From Lycium barbarum (Eukaryota; Streptophyta; Magnoliopsida; Solanales; Solanaceae): 64,000 nucleotides of DNA. The stretch spans positions 31,711,637-31,775,636 of the forward strand of contig NC_083339.1 of the NCBI RefSeq assembly GCF_019175385.1. Reading direction: 5' to 3'. Positions 10,669 through 23,299 of this stretch are shown here, piece after piece. The first letter of the stretch is position 1. Every line of letters starts with the position of its first letter. Both the position numbers and the translations under genes were made by a program. Under the pieces are notes generated by a model, which was not told the origin of the DNA, made no database searches, and saw only the letters and a list, made by a program, of their open reading frames with translations.

Positions 10669-12385
10669 GAAATCCCTATGAGGTTAAGCGAAGGATTAGA
10701 TAGCTTGATGTTCATACAATAAGATTTTGAAGTTCTATGAATATGTGAAGTTTAGTTTAGTTTGTTGAAGGGAGCGAAACGTAAGTCGTGTTCTGAAAGG
10801 TTCCGCTATGATTGAGCTAATGTTTATGTGGTGATGTGTTGAAGGGCTGCTATAGAGCCTATTATATGGTTAATGAAGTATTATACAAGTGATAAGAAGG
10901 TTCCATAAGGATTGGAGATCGAACGAAACGACGGAAACCATTTCAAAGAAGTGGAGTTATACAACGCCATTTATCGTAAGGTATGTAATGTTTATTTTAA
11001 TGCTTTTGGTCGTGTGTGGCCCTATTTTCTTACCATTGTATTTTATCCTTGTGAGGCATTGTTATTGTGGGTTGTTGCGACAGGATGGTAGTGCCATATT
11101 ATAAGGGAAACTCTGGCGAAAATTTTGTAGAACCCCCGAGAATTTAACATTCGGGGACGGATGTTCTTAAGCGAGGGGGAAGAATGTTACACCGTCCGTA
11201 TATAGTGTCCGTATAACTTCCAGCAGGGAGTTGATTTTCTGGTTGGTGAACCATGACCACTTATACGGATCATATAAGTGTCAGTGGAAGTCCCGAGGGG
11301 CAGATTTTTAATGTTTGTATAAATAGATGCCTTGGGTTCTTTTACTTCATTTTTCATATTCTACAAGTGTTGAGAGCTCAAAAACCCTTCTCTGAGCATA
11401 TTCCACTCAAGTTCAAGAGAACACAAAGATCAAAGACTAGAATCAAGTGTTTATGTGTTAGAAAGCTTCCAAGGATTAGAGGACTACAAAAGATTCTATT
11501 GGAGGAGAACTAGGGTTTGGTTCAAGTGAAGTATCTCCACTCAAGATTCATTCCCATACCATCTAAGGTAAGTTTTATGGTATTTCCATGTTGTGTAAGG
11601 TATTTGAAAGTTAAAACACTTGGATTGTAGAAGAATATAGAAAATGGGTCTTGAATATGGGAATAGTGTCAACTTTGAGTAATAGTTTGGATCGGGTAAT
11701 GATTCGTGATATGATATGATTATAATCATGTTATAAATGATGTTAAGAACATGGGATAGACATTGTATATAAACGAATGTAATAGTGTGCTATGACCATG
11801 GATATGGGTGACTTGAAGTGAATTGAAGAATATAGATAATGTAGGAGAATAAAGACTATTGTTATGATGTTGTGAATGTATTATAGATGTTTGGGAGTAG
11901 ATACATGATATGGAGGAAGTCGTATAAATAAAGGAGATGTTGTCCAATTTTCTCTAGCTTTAGTCATGTATGCTAGCTATCGATCTTTCTAACGATAGTA
12001 TAACTCTAATGAAGGTAGAAACGTGAGCATTGAAGGAGAACGTGCAAGTGATAGAATAGTCGAACAGGAAGGTATGTAAGGCTAACCCTTCTTTCATAAG
12101 GCTTGGTTCTTTGGCCAAATATCTATTCTTCTTTGAGCCTATGATGTCCTTCAAATGATTCTATCTTGAAAAGTTACTAAGCTCATGATTCCCGATATTT
12201 TACGATTGTACTAGATTACTCGTATGACGAGTAAGCCTATAAAGATAGATGTAATGAACGACGATAATAGTGATAATAATGATGACGATGATAATAGTAA
12301 TGATGCTAAAGATTCTTATGAGCTATTATGTATATGTGTCTATGTATGACTATTATGGAACCCCGAGCGTATAAGGCTGGGTAGA

Positions 12386-12416
<31 letters not shown>

Positions 12417-13359
12417 TGTAACGCGTGCGCACCTCTGCAGTTGGGTACGGATAACCCTGAAGCCTTGGTAGGGCCAGGTATGTGTAACCCTGAAGCCTTG
12501 GTCGGCCAGGTATGTATGATAACTGAGCCTAGCCATGGTCGGGTATGCTATGTAAATGATATGTATATGATATGGATATGTATATGATATAGATATGAGT
12601 ATGAATACGGGCATGATACGAATACGAATAAGAATATGTATATGAATACGATTATGGATACGAAATGCAAATGAGTACAGATATGAATACGGATACGGAT
12701 ATGGATGTACGTACACAATCACGCATTAGGAATGGAAAGTCCCCATGACAAGCAAGTAAGTGCTTATGACGATGATACGACTATCTCTCATCCTATGCTA
12801 TTTCTTTGTTGTATATTATGCTTTCATAATGATATTGATCATGCTTTATATACTCAGTACATTCTTCATATTGACGTCCTTTTGTTTGTGGATGTTGCGT
12901 CATGCCCGCAGGTGGCCAGGGAGACAGGCTTGATCCATAGCTATATTCCTCAGGGACTACATAGGGGAGCTCCATTTCATTCGGAGCTATAGCTTTTGGT
13001 ATTGATTCTTTTGTGTACATATTTATGGGCATAGCGGGGTCCTGTCCCGCCTATATGATATGACATACTCTCCTTAGAGGCTCGTAGACATGTATATATA
13101 GTTAGATGTAATTGGCCTTGTCGACCTATATTTTGGATGTCATTTTGTTAGCCTCGTCGGCTTATGTACATTGATATAGGCATAGGTTCTAATGTTGATA
13201 TAAAGGTATTGTTGTCCAATGGTATTAGTATGATTGATGAATGGAAATAGTATGATTTAATATGTGGCTCACCTAGATGTAAATGCAAAGGTATTTTAAG
13301 AGGTGCCCGAGTGGGCTAGCACCGGGTGCCCGTCGCGGCCGTCCGGTTGGGTCGTGACA
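10669..13359 (+). repeat. L2 5' LTR, remainder
   Basis: Continues the L2 LTR after L3 and ends GGGTCGTGACA. It has a TATAAATAG box (11318-11326), a donor-like AAGGTAAGT (GT at 11568), a (TA)n run (about 12389-12413), a degenerate GATATG/GATACG hexamer stretch (about 12555-12710), and the CTCAGTAC module at 12855 with its second arm mutated. It is about 165 bp longer than the 3' LTR because of a chimeric insertion (10975-11193). Confidence 0.9.
10975..11193 (+). other. Internal-region segment inserted in U3 of L2 5' LTR
   Basis: This stretch is absent from the 3' LTR. It resembles 31338-31547, the post-pol region of the same family, including CGTGTGTGGCC, GACAGGATGGTAGTGCCATATTA, a purine tract GAGGGGGAAGAAT and the LTR start GTTACACC. 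It then rejoins U3 at GTCCGTATA. It is not identical to L2's own 3' region, so the donor was probably another family member. Confidence 0.8.
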
Positions 13360-13363
13360 AAAG

Positions 13364-13375
13364 TGGTATCAGAGC
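13364..13375 (+). other. L2 primer-binding site (tRNA-Met type)
   Basis: TGGTATCAGAGC lies 4 bp after the LTR end. The leader that follows (13376-13569) keeps AGATCGTGCGATA at about 13502, shared with L3 and LB. Confidence 0.92.
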
Positions 13376-13569
13376 AGTTCTGTCCTAGGATGTGTCTACG
13401 AGCCGTGTCCAGTAGAGTCTTGGTTATGGGTATGTTTCGCGCCACACTTATAAACAAGAGGCTGCGGGCATTTTTAGGAATGAATGACCTTCTTTCTTCA
13501 TAAGATCGTGCGATACAGCTATGACATAAGAACTTCTTTTTCCTTAACGGTACGTTATGTATTTCACAG

Positions 13570-14800
13570 ATGCCTGTAAAGAGAAAGGCTATGGCAGCGC
13601 AAAAGGGCAAGACAGTGGCAGAAAAGCGGGTTGAAAGAGCACCGCCAACAATTGTAGAGGAAAGTGAGACCCAGAATGTGGCTCAATCTCAGTCCTCCCA
13701 GTCAGTGCCTATTTCTGAGGAGCATGAGGGAGCCTCAGCCCCAGCTCCAGCACCACCGGCTCCTCTACCGGATGCTTCTGGCCAAGATGTAAAAGAGGCC
13801 ATTCATTTGCTTACTCAATTGGTTGTTGCCAGACTCAGCGACAAAGTACGGGGCAAGGTGATAGGACTGTTAGTGCAAGGGCCCGTGATTTCATTAGCTT
13901 GAACCCTCCGGATTCTTTGGATCAAAGCCGGATGAGGACCCTCAGAATTTTATTGATGGAATGTTGAGGACGCTTCGCTTGATACATGCTTCGGACACCG
14001 AATCGGTGGAGTTAGCGTCCTATAGATTGAGGGATGTCGCAGTCCATTGCTACACGGTTTGGATGGTTTCACGGGGAGCCAATGCGCCTCCCCCGGTATG
14101 GCAAGAATTTGTAGATGCTTTCCTCCGACATTATTTACCTCCAGAGGTTCGGCGAGTTAAAGCTGATAAGTTCTTGATTTGAGGCAAGGAAGCATGAGTG
14201 CTTTAGAGTATAGTCTCTGCTTCAATTCTTTGGCTAGGTATGCTTCGGCCATGGTAGCGAATATGGGTGACCGAGTGCACTGATTTGTGAAAGTCCTAGG
14301 GCCATATTTGATGGATAGGTGCTTGACTGCGTCCCTTCAGGACAATATGGATATTTCACGCATTCAGGCCCATGCTCAAAATTTAGAAGAAAGCCTACAA
14401 CAGCAAAGAAGTGAGTGTGAGCATGATACGGGACATAGCAAGAGGGCTAGATCTTCGGGTCCGATGAGTGAGTATGGAGGCGGGCACAGACAGCAGTTCT
14501 CGAGGCATTCAGGCCATTCTATGACTAGTGCTTCTCCACAATTTTCAAGCCAGAGACTTGATAGATCTACTCATTCCAGACCAAGTCAGAGCTTTTCGGG
14601 ATCTCAGTTCAGAGGTGATTCGGGTCAGGCGAGGCCACCCGTGCCACGATGTTCCTAGTATGGGAAATTACGTTGGGGTCCATGTCGATTAGGTTCAGAG
14701 GTTTGCTATTCATGTGGTCGACCAGGCAATATTATGCGTGATTGCCCCTCAGTTCGTGGTAGAGGTAAGACCTAGCCTACAGGGTTGGTAGCCGGATCTT
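13570..14800 (+). pseudogene. L2 gag pseudogene
   Basis: Three pieces in shifting frames (13570-13902, 13961-14182, 14287-14658) match the LB gag in order. They include an N-terminal Ala/Pro-rich stretch, the retrotransposon gag block ([16 protein letters not shown] at about 14000, FLRHYLPPEVRR at about 14130) and the DISRIQAHAQNLEE segment. A damaged CCHC-like stretch is near 14700-14755 (CYSCGRPGNIMRDC, with stops around it). Frameshifts near 13900 and 14180 and several stops disable it. Confidence 0.85.
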
Positions 14801-14817
14801 GATCATCTGTACGCCCT

Positions 14818-16282
14818 ATGGGGCCAGGTTCACATGCGCCAGTCGGCCATGGTAGAGGCAGAGGGAGAGTCCCCAGTTCTAGCGGTCCTCAGCACTGTAT
14901 TTATGCTTTGGCTGGACGCCAAGATCTTGAGTCTTCTCCTGATGTGGTCACAGGTATATTATCGGTATTTTCTTATGATGTATATGCTTTGATAGATCCG
15001 GGATCCACATTGTCATATGTTACTCCGTATATTGCGGGTCGGTTTAGAGTCGAACTGGAGTCGATACAACCTTTTGAGGTGTCTACACCCGTTGGGGAAT
15101 CGGTAATAGCTAGCCGAGTATATAGAAACTGTATAGTTGTGGTTTGTGACCGTCGTACTATGATTGACTTGCATAAGTTAAAAATGGTAGACTTTGATAT
15201 TATTATGGGCATGGATTGGTTGGGTTCTTGCTATGCCAATGTTGATTGTAGAATGAAAATGGTTCGTTTCCAATTTCTGGGAGAACCAGTTTTAGAATGG
15301 AAAGGGAATACTGCGTCACCAAAAGGTAGGTTTATTTCCTATCTAAAGGCAAGGAAAATGATCACGAGAGGGTGCATTTATCATCTAGTTCGGGTTCAAG
15401 ATGTAGAAGTTGAACTGCCGATTCTCCGGTCAGTTCCTATAGTAAATGAGTTTTCGAATGTGTTCCCGGAAGAGCTTCCAGGCCTTCCTCCCGAGCGGGA
15501 GATTGATTTTGCTATTGATGTGTTGCCAGACACTAAGCCTATCTATTCCTCCTTATAGAATGGCTCCCGCAGAATTGAAAGAGTTGAAGGATCAATTGAA
15601 AGACTTGCTTGAGAAAGGCTTTATTAGGCCTAGTTCATCCCCATGGGGAGCACCCGTATTGTTTGTCCGAAAGAAAGATGGCTCCTTGAGAATGTGCATT
15701 GATTATCGGCAATTGAATAAGGTGACGATTAAGAACAAATATCCTCTTCCGAGGATTGATGACTTATTTGACCAATTACAACGTGCCAAATGGTTTTCAA
15801 AGATAGATTTGAGGTCCGGGTATCATCAAGTGAGAGTTAGGGAGAAAGATATCCCTAAGACAGCCTTCAGAACAAGATATAGCCATTTTGAGTTTCGGGT
15901 AATGTCATTTGGGCTAACTAATGCACCAGCAGTATTTATGGATTTGATGAACAATGTGTTTAAGCCCTTCTTAGATCTATTTGTGATTGTATTCATCGAC
16001 GATATCTTGGTGTATTCTAGATCCGAGGCAGAACATGCGGATCATTTACGTGTCGTCCTTAGAGTTCTTCAAACTCGAGAGTTGTTTGCAAAATTTTATA
16101 AGTGTGAGTTTTGGTTGAACTCAGTGACATTTTTGGGGCACATTGTTGCAGCCGATGGTATTCGGGTAGATAGCCAAAATATTGAGGTCGTGAAGACTTG
16201 GCCGAGGCCGTGAAGACTTGGCCGAGGTTCGTAGCTTTCTGGGCTTAGCAAGTTATTACAGGAGATTTGTGGAAGGTTTTTC
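14818..16282 (+). pseudogene. L2 protease and reverse transcriptase, truncated
   Basis: An open frame at 14818-15558 carries the retropepsin region with [14 protein letters not shown] (about 14985) and MGMDWL. A frameshift near 15540 moves the reading to 15446-16213, the RT, with [27 protein letters not shown] and FIDDILVYS (the catalytic FxDD at about 15990). At 16189-16227 the 19-mer CGTGAAGACTTGGCCGAGG occurs twice and breaks the frame. The sequence stops at GFSS (about 16282), where LB continues into [10 protein letters not shown]. The next roughly 60 codons are missing and L4 sequence begins. Confidence 0.9.
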
Positions 16283-17403
16283 TTCTAGTAAAATTAGTGG
16301 GTTCGCCTTAGTATAATGGGTAGTTAATTTAAGAGAGAAACTAACATTAGTTCCATAAGTTTCATTCCTTTTTAGGTTAAAATTATTTCTAGTATTTATT
16401 TTTTATTAGAATAATTGATTTTCAAAATAGCATGACTACATATTTTGAGGTAAAAGAATCATGATTTATTCTTGCTATCTTAAAAATTTAAAAACGTCAC
16501 TAATATTGCAAATATGAGTTCAAGTATACTTTACAAACAATTTTTCAGGAGTTACCCAATTATGCATCTTTTTTTAGCCAAGTGTAGTTAGATAATAAAA
16601 GGATAAAGAAAATTCACATTAGCTATCTTTGTATTTTGTTTATATTCCCAAATCCAAAAAAAAAAAACAATTAATATTTCGCCATTTGAGTTATTTCAAA
16701 TATTCATTAAAACGCTGCACAAACTCGCATTTTCTTCTACTTATGTATTTTATGCAAATCTTATTTTAAATAGCATTATTATTTAAAGTTTTAGCCACAT
16801 TTATAAGTTTATTTTAAATGGCATTTGAAATTTCCTTTTATGCAAATTATCATATTTTCCACAAGTCTCATTCTAAATGGCATTTTTTATAAGTCTTATT
16901 TCATATAGTGTTATTATTTAAAACCTTAGCAATATTTATAAGTTTATTTTAAATAGCATTTGAAGTCTCCCTTTTTATGCAAATTATTCTACATATCTTA
17001 TTTTGAATAACATTTTTATTTAAAGCCTTAGCAATATTCATAAGCCGTAGTTTAAACAGCGTTATTATATTTTCCTTTAAAACCTTAGTAATATTATAAG
17101 CCATTTTCTTAAAATTTAAGCACCTTATTTAACCTTAATTAATTAACCTAAGTTTGGCCGAATAACCGTAGTTAACGGATTCTAAAGGGTGCCAAACCCC
17201 TTCCCTTTAAGATAATTAGAACCCTTACCTAGAATTGAAATTTAAGCAGACCATTGACAAGGTTTAGTTAGCTTTACCTTAGTTAATAATTAGGTGCCCT
17301 AATTCACCTTAAAATCAATTAGGTGGCGACTCCTTAAAATAAACAAATAGGAATCACCAATATGTTGTACTCAAATTTAACCCGTTTAAAATGGGGTATA
17401 ACA
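16283..17403 (+). repeat. L4 5' LTR, 3' end only
   Basis: Matches 28286-29407 and ends GGGGTATAACA. The upstream 3.5 kb of this LTR, with the presumed promoter, is missing. TTCT is shared by the L2 pol edge and the LTR at the junction (16283-16286), which points to a deletion by short-homology joining. Confidence 0.88.
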
Positions 17404-17424
17404 GTTTGGTGACTCCGCTGGGGA
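17404..17424 (+). other. L4 primer-binding site
   Basis: TTTGGTGACTCCGCTGGGGA directly after the LTR resembles the primer sites of Tat/Ogre-lineage elements, which are usually assigned to tRNA-Arg. The tRNA assignment is from memory of the family and was not checked here. Confidence 0.7.
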
Positions 17425-18613
17425 TTTTAGGTTCTTAACCATAACAACTTAGGTTAATTAATATTTTGTTGGATGTTTTGTTTGTTTTCTTTATCTTTCC
17501 TTATATGCTTTTAAATGTTTTATTGTTTTAATCCTTATTTGTCTTTGCTATGTAATATGTATTTGCTTTAAATTGGCATTCCGCTCATACTTTCTCCACT
17601 TCTGGAAATTCACACAATCACACGTGCACGCGAGGTGTGTTTTGCGCACCCGCGAAATTCTTTCAATTTACCCAAGTTAGGAGAGTTGGCATATGCGCGG
17701 GGTGTCCGAACTTTCGTGTGACCGCGTAGCCTTCTCACTCGAATAGTCCGCTCGGGAACCTTGTGTCTAGTAAACCCACTCTTAGTCTACCTAGGGTAGA
17801 GCGAAAACCAAAACCTTATAAGGACATGCATCATTTTAAACCTAGGAGGCTTAATACCCTTGGTGTATTGAGTTCATTAGTCAACCTTACCAAATGTCCA
17901 AATGAGTCTACGACTCTAAGTGACACTATTCACTATTTATGTGCATTATTTGAAGGACAAATGTGAAGAATATGTGGACCTAGTACTCTATAGATAAATA
18001 TTTTGGGAAAACTAATATTTTGTTGCAGGTTGTCGTGGAGCATCCAATTAATGACGAAGGTTTGAAGACAACCAAAGGAAATTAGTGGAGATGAAGTATT
18101 AGATATCTTAGATTAACTTCGAATTGTATTATTAACTGGCATGTAATAAATTTTTATTATTCTTGTAAATTAGTTTTAGGAAGAGTTATGGAATGATACA
18201 TAAAAGACATGTTTGTCCTTCAAATGTTCGTTAGGCCTACCTCTGGCATAAAGAGGTCCCTTGCATTATAGAACGCGATGTATTATGTGCAATAATGTGT
18301 TTATGTGCAATACTATGTCCTTACCGTATACTGACTCGTTTTTTTTTCTTTTCTTATTTTATCTTTTTTCTTTTAAACTTATTTTCAAAACAAAAGGTTG
18401 ACTTGTGCTAAAGGGGAACTGGCGGAACATCCATATTTCACATGGTCTAAAGCCAAGAAATCAGACTCTGACTCATCACTAATCACCTGGTTAACTAAAA
18501 AGACTCGTTCTAAAATGGAGCAAAGTTTGATCAATGCAACCACTTCATCTTAGCCATCTCTTAGTTTACCGATCACGAGTGATCCCACATCCTCTAATGA
18601 ACCAGAAACACAT
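17425..18613 (+). other. L4 leader, non-coding
   Basis: No coding frame with a recognisable domain is seen. The small ORF at 17763-17966 has no family match. The stretch just before 18614 (from about 18390) still reads like a broken N-terminal gag extension, interrupted by stops. Confidence 0.55.
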
Positions 18614-20558
18614 TTGGAGATCATTGCTCGTCTGGAGCGACGAGTTGCTGAACAATGTCACATGGTACTTCAAAATCGATCATTTTCTCAAACTCCGCCA
18701 CATATGACTCCATCTCATGGGGTTCGTCAGACTTTGCCTATGCCACCTCCATTCCCAAATTTGGATGAACTTAACCAAGCAAATTATTTTACCACTTCTC
18801 ATCCAGCTCATTCCGAACCCCTCACCCACCTAGTTACTCAAAATACTCCTCTTTTGTTTACAGCCGCTTCTTCCAAAGCTCAGTACATATCGCTGGCACA
18901 TGATGTTACTAATGCGCATCAAGTTCCGCCGGTATATACTTATGCCACAGCTCCACCCATGACACAAACCCAAGGACTATGTCACACAGATGTTGATCAT
19001 TATGTTGAAGTCGAAAATGAGGCAAGGGCAGTTAATGATGAAATGATAAATAGAAAGCTCAAAAGTTTGGAAGATGCTATGATAAGTTTGCGTGGACTCG
19101 GTAGTAACCAAAGCGTGAGCTATGAAGAATTATGTGTATTTCCTGAGGTAGAATTGCCACCAGGTTACAAGATTCCAAAATTTGAGAAGTTTGATGGGTC
19201 GGGAAATCCTTTCTTCCATTTGAAGGTCTATTGTGAAAAGTTGATTGGTGTGGGGAAGAATGAAGGGATAAGAATCAAACTATTTAATCAGAGTTTTAGT
19301 GGAAAAGCTTTGGAATGGTATTCCAAGCAAGATACAACCAAATGGCGTACTTGGGATTACTTGGCAAATGCTTTGGTGGATCATTACAAGTTTCATGTTG
19401 AGATCGCTCCCGACAGAATCTCAATTACAAAATTAAAGAAGAAGTCAACCGAATCATTCCGAGAATATGCTATACGGTGGAGGGAAGAAGCATCTAGGGT
19501 ACACCCGCCCATGAAGGAACAGAAATGGTTACTTTCTTCATTCAGGCACTAGAACCGGAGTACTATGAACGTTTGGTGACAATGGGCGAAAAAACTTTTG
19601 CAGAAGTGATCAAAAATGGGGACATGATTGAAGATGGCATTAAGATAGGGAGAATAACAAGTCTAGCGGCATTGCAGTCTACTAGTAAGGCCATACAAAC
19701 TGGTGCTCCCGGAAATGGAAAGAAAAAATAAAAGGAAGCGGCAGCGGTAATGGCTCTGGGAAGCACCTCATACCACCATCAACAACCTCCGCGGTACCAG
19801 TCTAACGCTCTCCACTCACAATATTTCCAATATTCGTCACATCCATACAACCAATCTTTGTCATCTTACCAGCCTCAATCACCACAAATTTCCCACCCCG
19901 TCTACAACACACAGCCAACATACCGAGCTCCACGACCACCAACATACCCAGCTCCACTATCACAATCTCATCATCCAAACAATGCATTCGCACCTCGCCT
20001 AAATAGACCTTTCCGCAATTTTACACCATTAGGAATGCCATTGAACGTTGTTTTGAAAGACTGCAAGCTTCAGGCTTATTATATCCTGTGGAAGGTAGAA
20101 TTCCAGATCCACTACCTAGAAGTTTTGATCCCACTAAAACGTGTGCATATCATTCGGGGGTAAAAGGCCATTCCACTGATCGTTGTTACGCATTGAAACA
20201 CAAGGTTGAAGATCTTATTGAAGCAAAGCAGATCATGGTCAAACAACCGGCACCAAACGTGGATAACAATCCACTCCCGACCCATGATGGGGCCTCGATA
20301 AATATTATTGGAATAGATGAAAATGATGACGATCCGGCCAAATTTATAGTGCCTGTGAATAGCGTGAAAGATCATGGTCTTATAGTCGTTGCTTCTCCGG
20401 CTATAGTGGTAAGAGGTTTTGTGCCTGTCAAGATATTAGGAGCTTCATCAACACCTGTAGAGGTAGTTCAAGCGCCAAATCAGTTGCCAATACTCGATAC
20501 CAAAGCCGTACCATGGAATTATCAACAAGCTGTGATGGAATGTCGAGGAAAGAAATAG
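18614..20558 (+). pseudogene. L4 gag-like gene, frameshifted
   Basis: Frame 18614-19552 has an N-terminal low-complexity part and then a retrotransposon gag domain (about residues 190-310), with YKIPKFEKFDGSGNP and FREYAIRWREEASRVHPP. A shift near 19525 continues it as FIQALEPEYYERLV (19525-19731). After a stop, a Gln/Pro/Tyr-rich linker (19750-20090) leads, by another shift near 20090, to 20088-20558 with CAYHSGVKGHSTDRCYALKH. That is the Cys/His motif usual at this place in Tat/Ogre gag. At least two frameshifts and one stop make it non-functional as written. Confidence 0.82.
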
Positions 20559-20585
20559 ATCACTGACAAGACTAAGACGTCAGGA

Positions 20586-21917
20586 ATGACAAGGTCCGGA
20601 AGGTGCTATACCCCAGAAGAGCTAGCTAGATTGAGGCAAACTAAAGAAAGAAATGTGCCTCCCAAAAGGGTTGTGACAGAAGCCGAAGCAGAAGATTATT
20701 TTAGAAAAATTAAGGCCAGCGAATACTCAGTTGTAGAGCAGTTGAAAAAGACCAATGCCCAGATTCCTATCCTCTCTTTGCTTTTGAGTTCGGATGTACA
20801 CAAAAATACAATCTTGAAGATTTTGAGTGAAACATATGTTCCAATCGAAACAACTAGTGAGACGTTAGCTGGAATAGTTGGGCGCGTGCTTGACAGTCAT
20901 CGAATCAGCTTCGATAATGAAAAACTGCCACCAAAGGGATGTAGTCACAACAAAGCACTCCATATAATTGTCAAGTGTCGTAACATGTTTGTGTCTAAAG
21001 TGTTGATTGATGGGGGCTCTGGACTTAACATTTGTCCACTAACAAGTCTGAGGAAGATCGGATATAATATTAGCGAGCTTAAGACAGGTGATATGAATAT
21101 TCGAGCATTTGATGGGGCTCAAAGGCGTCCTATTGGAGAAATAGAGTTAAACGTGCTGATTGGACCTATTGAGTTCATTATTGATTTTCAAGTACTTGAT
21201 ATCTCCACGACATACAACATGTTGTTAGGAAGACCGTGGATGCATCTGGCTGGATCTGTGCCATCTACTTTGCATCAGACTGTCAAATTTGAGTGGAATC
21301 AACAACAAATATGCGTACAAGGAGAATGTGACGTGTCCATCTATCGAGAGAAACCTATCCCATTCATTGAGGCAACAGGAGGGTTTGATGGAACAACTTA
21401 CCATGCTTGGGAGGTTGTGAATGTTACTAGAGTGGGTGAAGTGAGTCAAACTCAAGAATCAAAAATGTCATGCGCCGCAATCATGGTTGCAAAGGAAATG
21501 CTGAAAAATGGGTACCAACCTGGATTTGGGTTAGGGAAGACATTAAATGGGCAGGTTGAGCCTGTAGTCCTCCCTGCACAATAGTTTACATTTGGTTTGG
21601 GATATGAACCAACTGAGGAAGAAGTAAAAGAAGCACGAAAGAATAAAGGAAAGGAGATTTTCTTGCCAAAACCCATTCCTACCATTGATCAAACTTTCTC
21701 AAAACCTGTCATCTCCAAAACTTCAGATTTGACTATCGAAATTGCCTATGATGATATTGTGGAATGGATCAAGAACTTGTTCGTGGAAGACGAAGATGAT
21801 CATGCTGTGGTAATTGAAGACATTGTTGAAACACCGACCTTATTGGCTGCCGAACCAGGACCTGAGTTGAAGAATTGGATTTGCATCTTAGCCCCGGTTC
21901 GCCGGGAGTTTCAGTAA
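20586..21917 (+). pseudogene. L4 protease with G-patch motif, one in-frame stop
   Basis: The frame 20586-21584 carries a retropepsin-like segment, VLIDGGSGLNICPL (about 21000), and the LGRPWMH motif (about 21225). These are followed by a G-patch-like stretch, EMLKNGYQPGFGLGKTLNG (about 21500). A TAG at 21582-21584 interrupts the same frame, which continues as FTFGLGYEPTEEEV to 21917. In autonomous Tat/Ogre elements RT, RNase H and integrase follow; here none do, so the pol part was lost or this is a non-autonomous subtype. Confidence 0.8.
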
Positions 21918-22044
21918 TTTAAGTTTAAATTTCCTTTTGTAATAGGCCGGAGGCATAAGCTAGAACATTTTGTTTTTTTTTGCCATGTCGCCTCTATGTT
22001 TTGTTACGGCCTTTCTAAATTAGGACTTTGTCATTTGTTGTAAT

Positions 22045-22310
22045 GAACTACGTTTGGCCTGAATTCCTTTTGGATACGTAGGCAGCCCATATCGGGTTCG
22101 GCCACTCTTTTCAAATATTTCAGTGTCTTTGTTTTGTAGGTTTGAACTACGTGTGGCCTGATTTCCTTTTGGATACGTAGGCAACCCACATCAGGTTCGG
22201 CCCTCCTTTTTTTTATAAAAAAAAAACTCAAAAGTTCTTATTTTTATTCACGAACTAAGTCTGGCCTGATTCCTTTGGGATACGTAGGCAACCCAAGGCG
22301 GGTTCGTCCC
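22045..22310 (+). repeat. GGATACGTAGGC repeat, three copies
   Basis: About 56-bp units begin GAACTACG/GAACTAAG, pass through GGCCTGATT and CCTTTTGGATACGTAGGCA, and end GGTTCGGCC/GGTTCGTCC. They start near 22046, 22143 and 22251. A fourth diverged copy lies just before the 3' LTR (about 24571-24645). Confidence 0.85.
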
Positions 22311-23299
22311 TTCTATTTTAAAATTTCAAAGTCTTTAGTTTGTCCAACCATCTTAGTCCCTATAAGATGCATAAGGATTTTGTATAAAGTTTTGGTCTTC
22401 CTTTTGTTTAAATTCATGTGTCCTAGTACCTTGAAACTGGGACAAATTTTTGAAATCGGTCAATTCGCTTCCAAAAACTTTTATTATAACTTCTCACTTT
22501 TCAATTGTTTAGAACCAAGCGCCTCCAGGACTGGAAACTGGGCAATTTTTTAGAAGTAGCACAAAAGTGGTCTTGAATGTTCAACAACTTTAAATAAGAA
22601 GACGTTCTTTATTACTTATTACTGAAACTCCTTGGCAAAGCAAAATATGTGGTGGGGCATCGAAGAATGTGGAGGCGACCAAGACAAGAATCAATTCAAG
22701 GACCAAGTTCCCCGACATACACAAGTCAACCAATTTTCTTTTAAACTCATAACTTTTCTTTGATGAGACAGGTTTCAATTAACATGGATGTGGCGCATAT
22801 TTGACTCTTCTTCAAATTTTAATTATGGACATGAACAAAGAGTTAGTTTCTTCAAAAGGCAAATATTCTTCAATGTGGATGTAAATTTAGCTTGCGCTAA
22901 ACGGTGGACGTTGTTCCACTCTTCATGAAATTTTGATCGCAATAGTGGACATGAATTTATCTTCTCAACCAAGGGCTGTGAGCGTAAATTCTTTCAAACC
23001 CAGCTATTTACATATTCTTACCACTAACAGTTGTTTTAGCTCGTGGCATTTCTCGATGGATCAAGGGCACATGATCGTGGAGTTAACCTTCTTCAAAGTG
23101 GATACGGACATGGTCACCTGTTATTGATTTAAATTCCTCAATTTTGTCGTCACTTCGTACATATTTATTTATTTCAAGTCGCTAACAAGTTCTTTTTAGA
23201 ATGTGGTATTTAACGAGATGACAGGATCGAAATCTTGCATCATATGTCAAATCGTGGGGACAATTGTAGATTTAACTTCCATCACAACGAGACATGGAT

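Noticed and set aside
12414..12722. Repetitive ORF rich in IHIRI/YPYPY
   Set aside because: A translation of the degenerate hexamer repeat in the L2 LTR; the equivalent in the other LTR is in different pieces.
22045..22310. CRISPR-like array
   Set aside because: Units are diverged, eukaryotic retroelement repeats with no constant spacer pattern and no cas genes.
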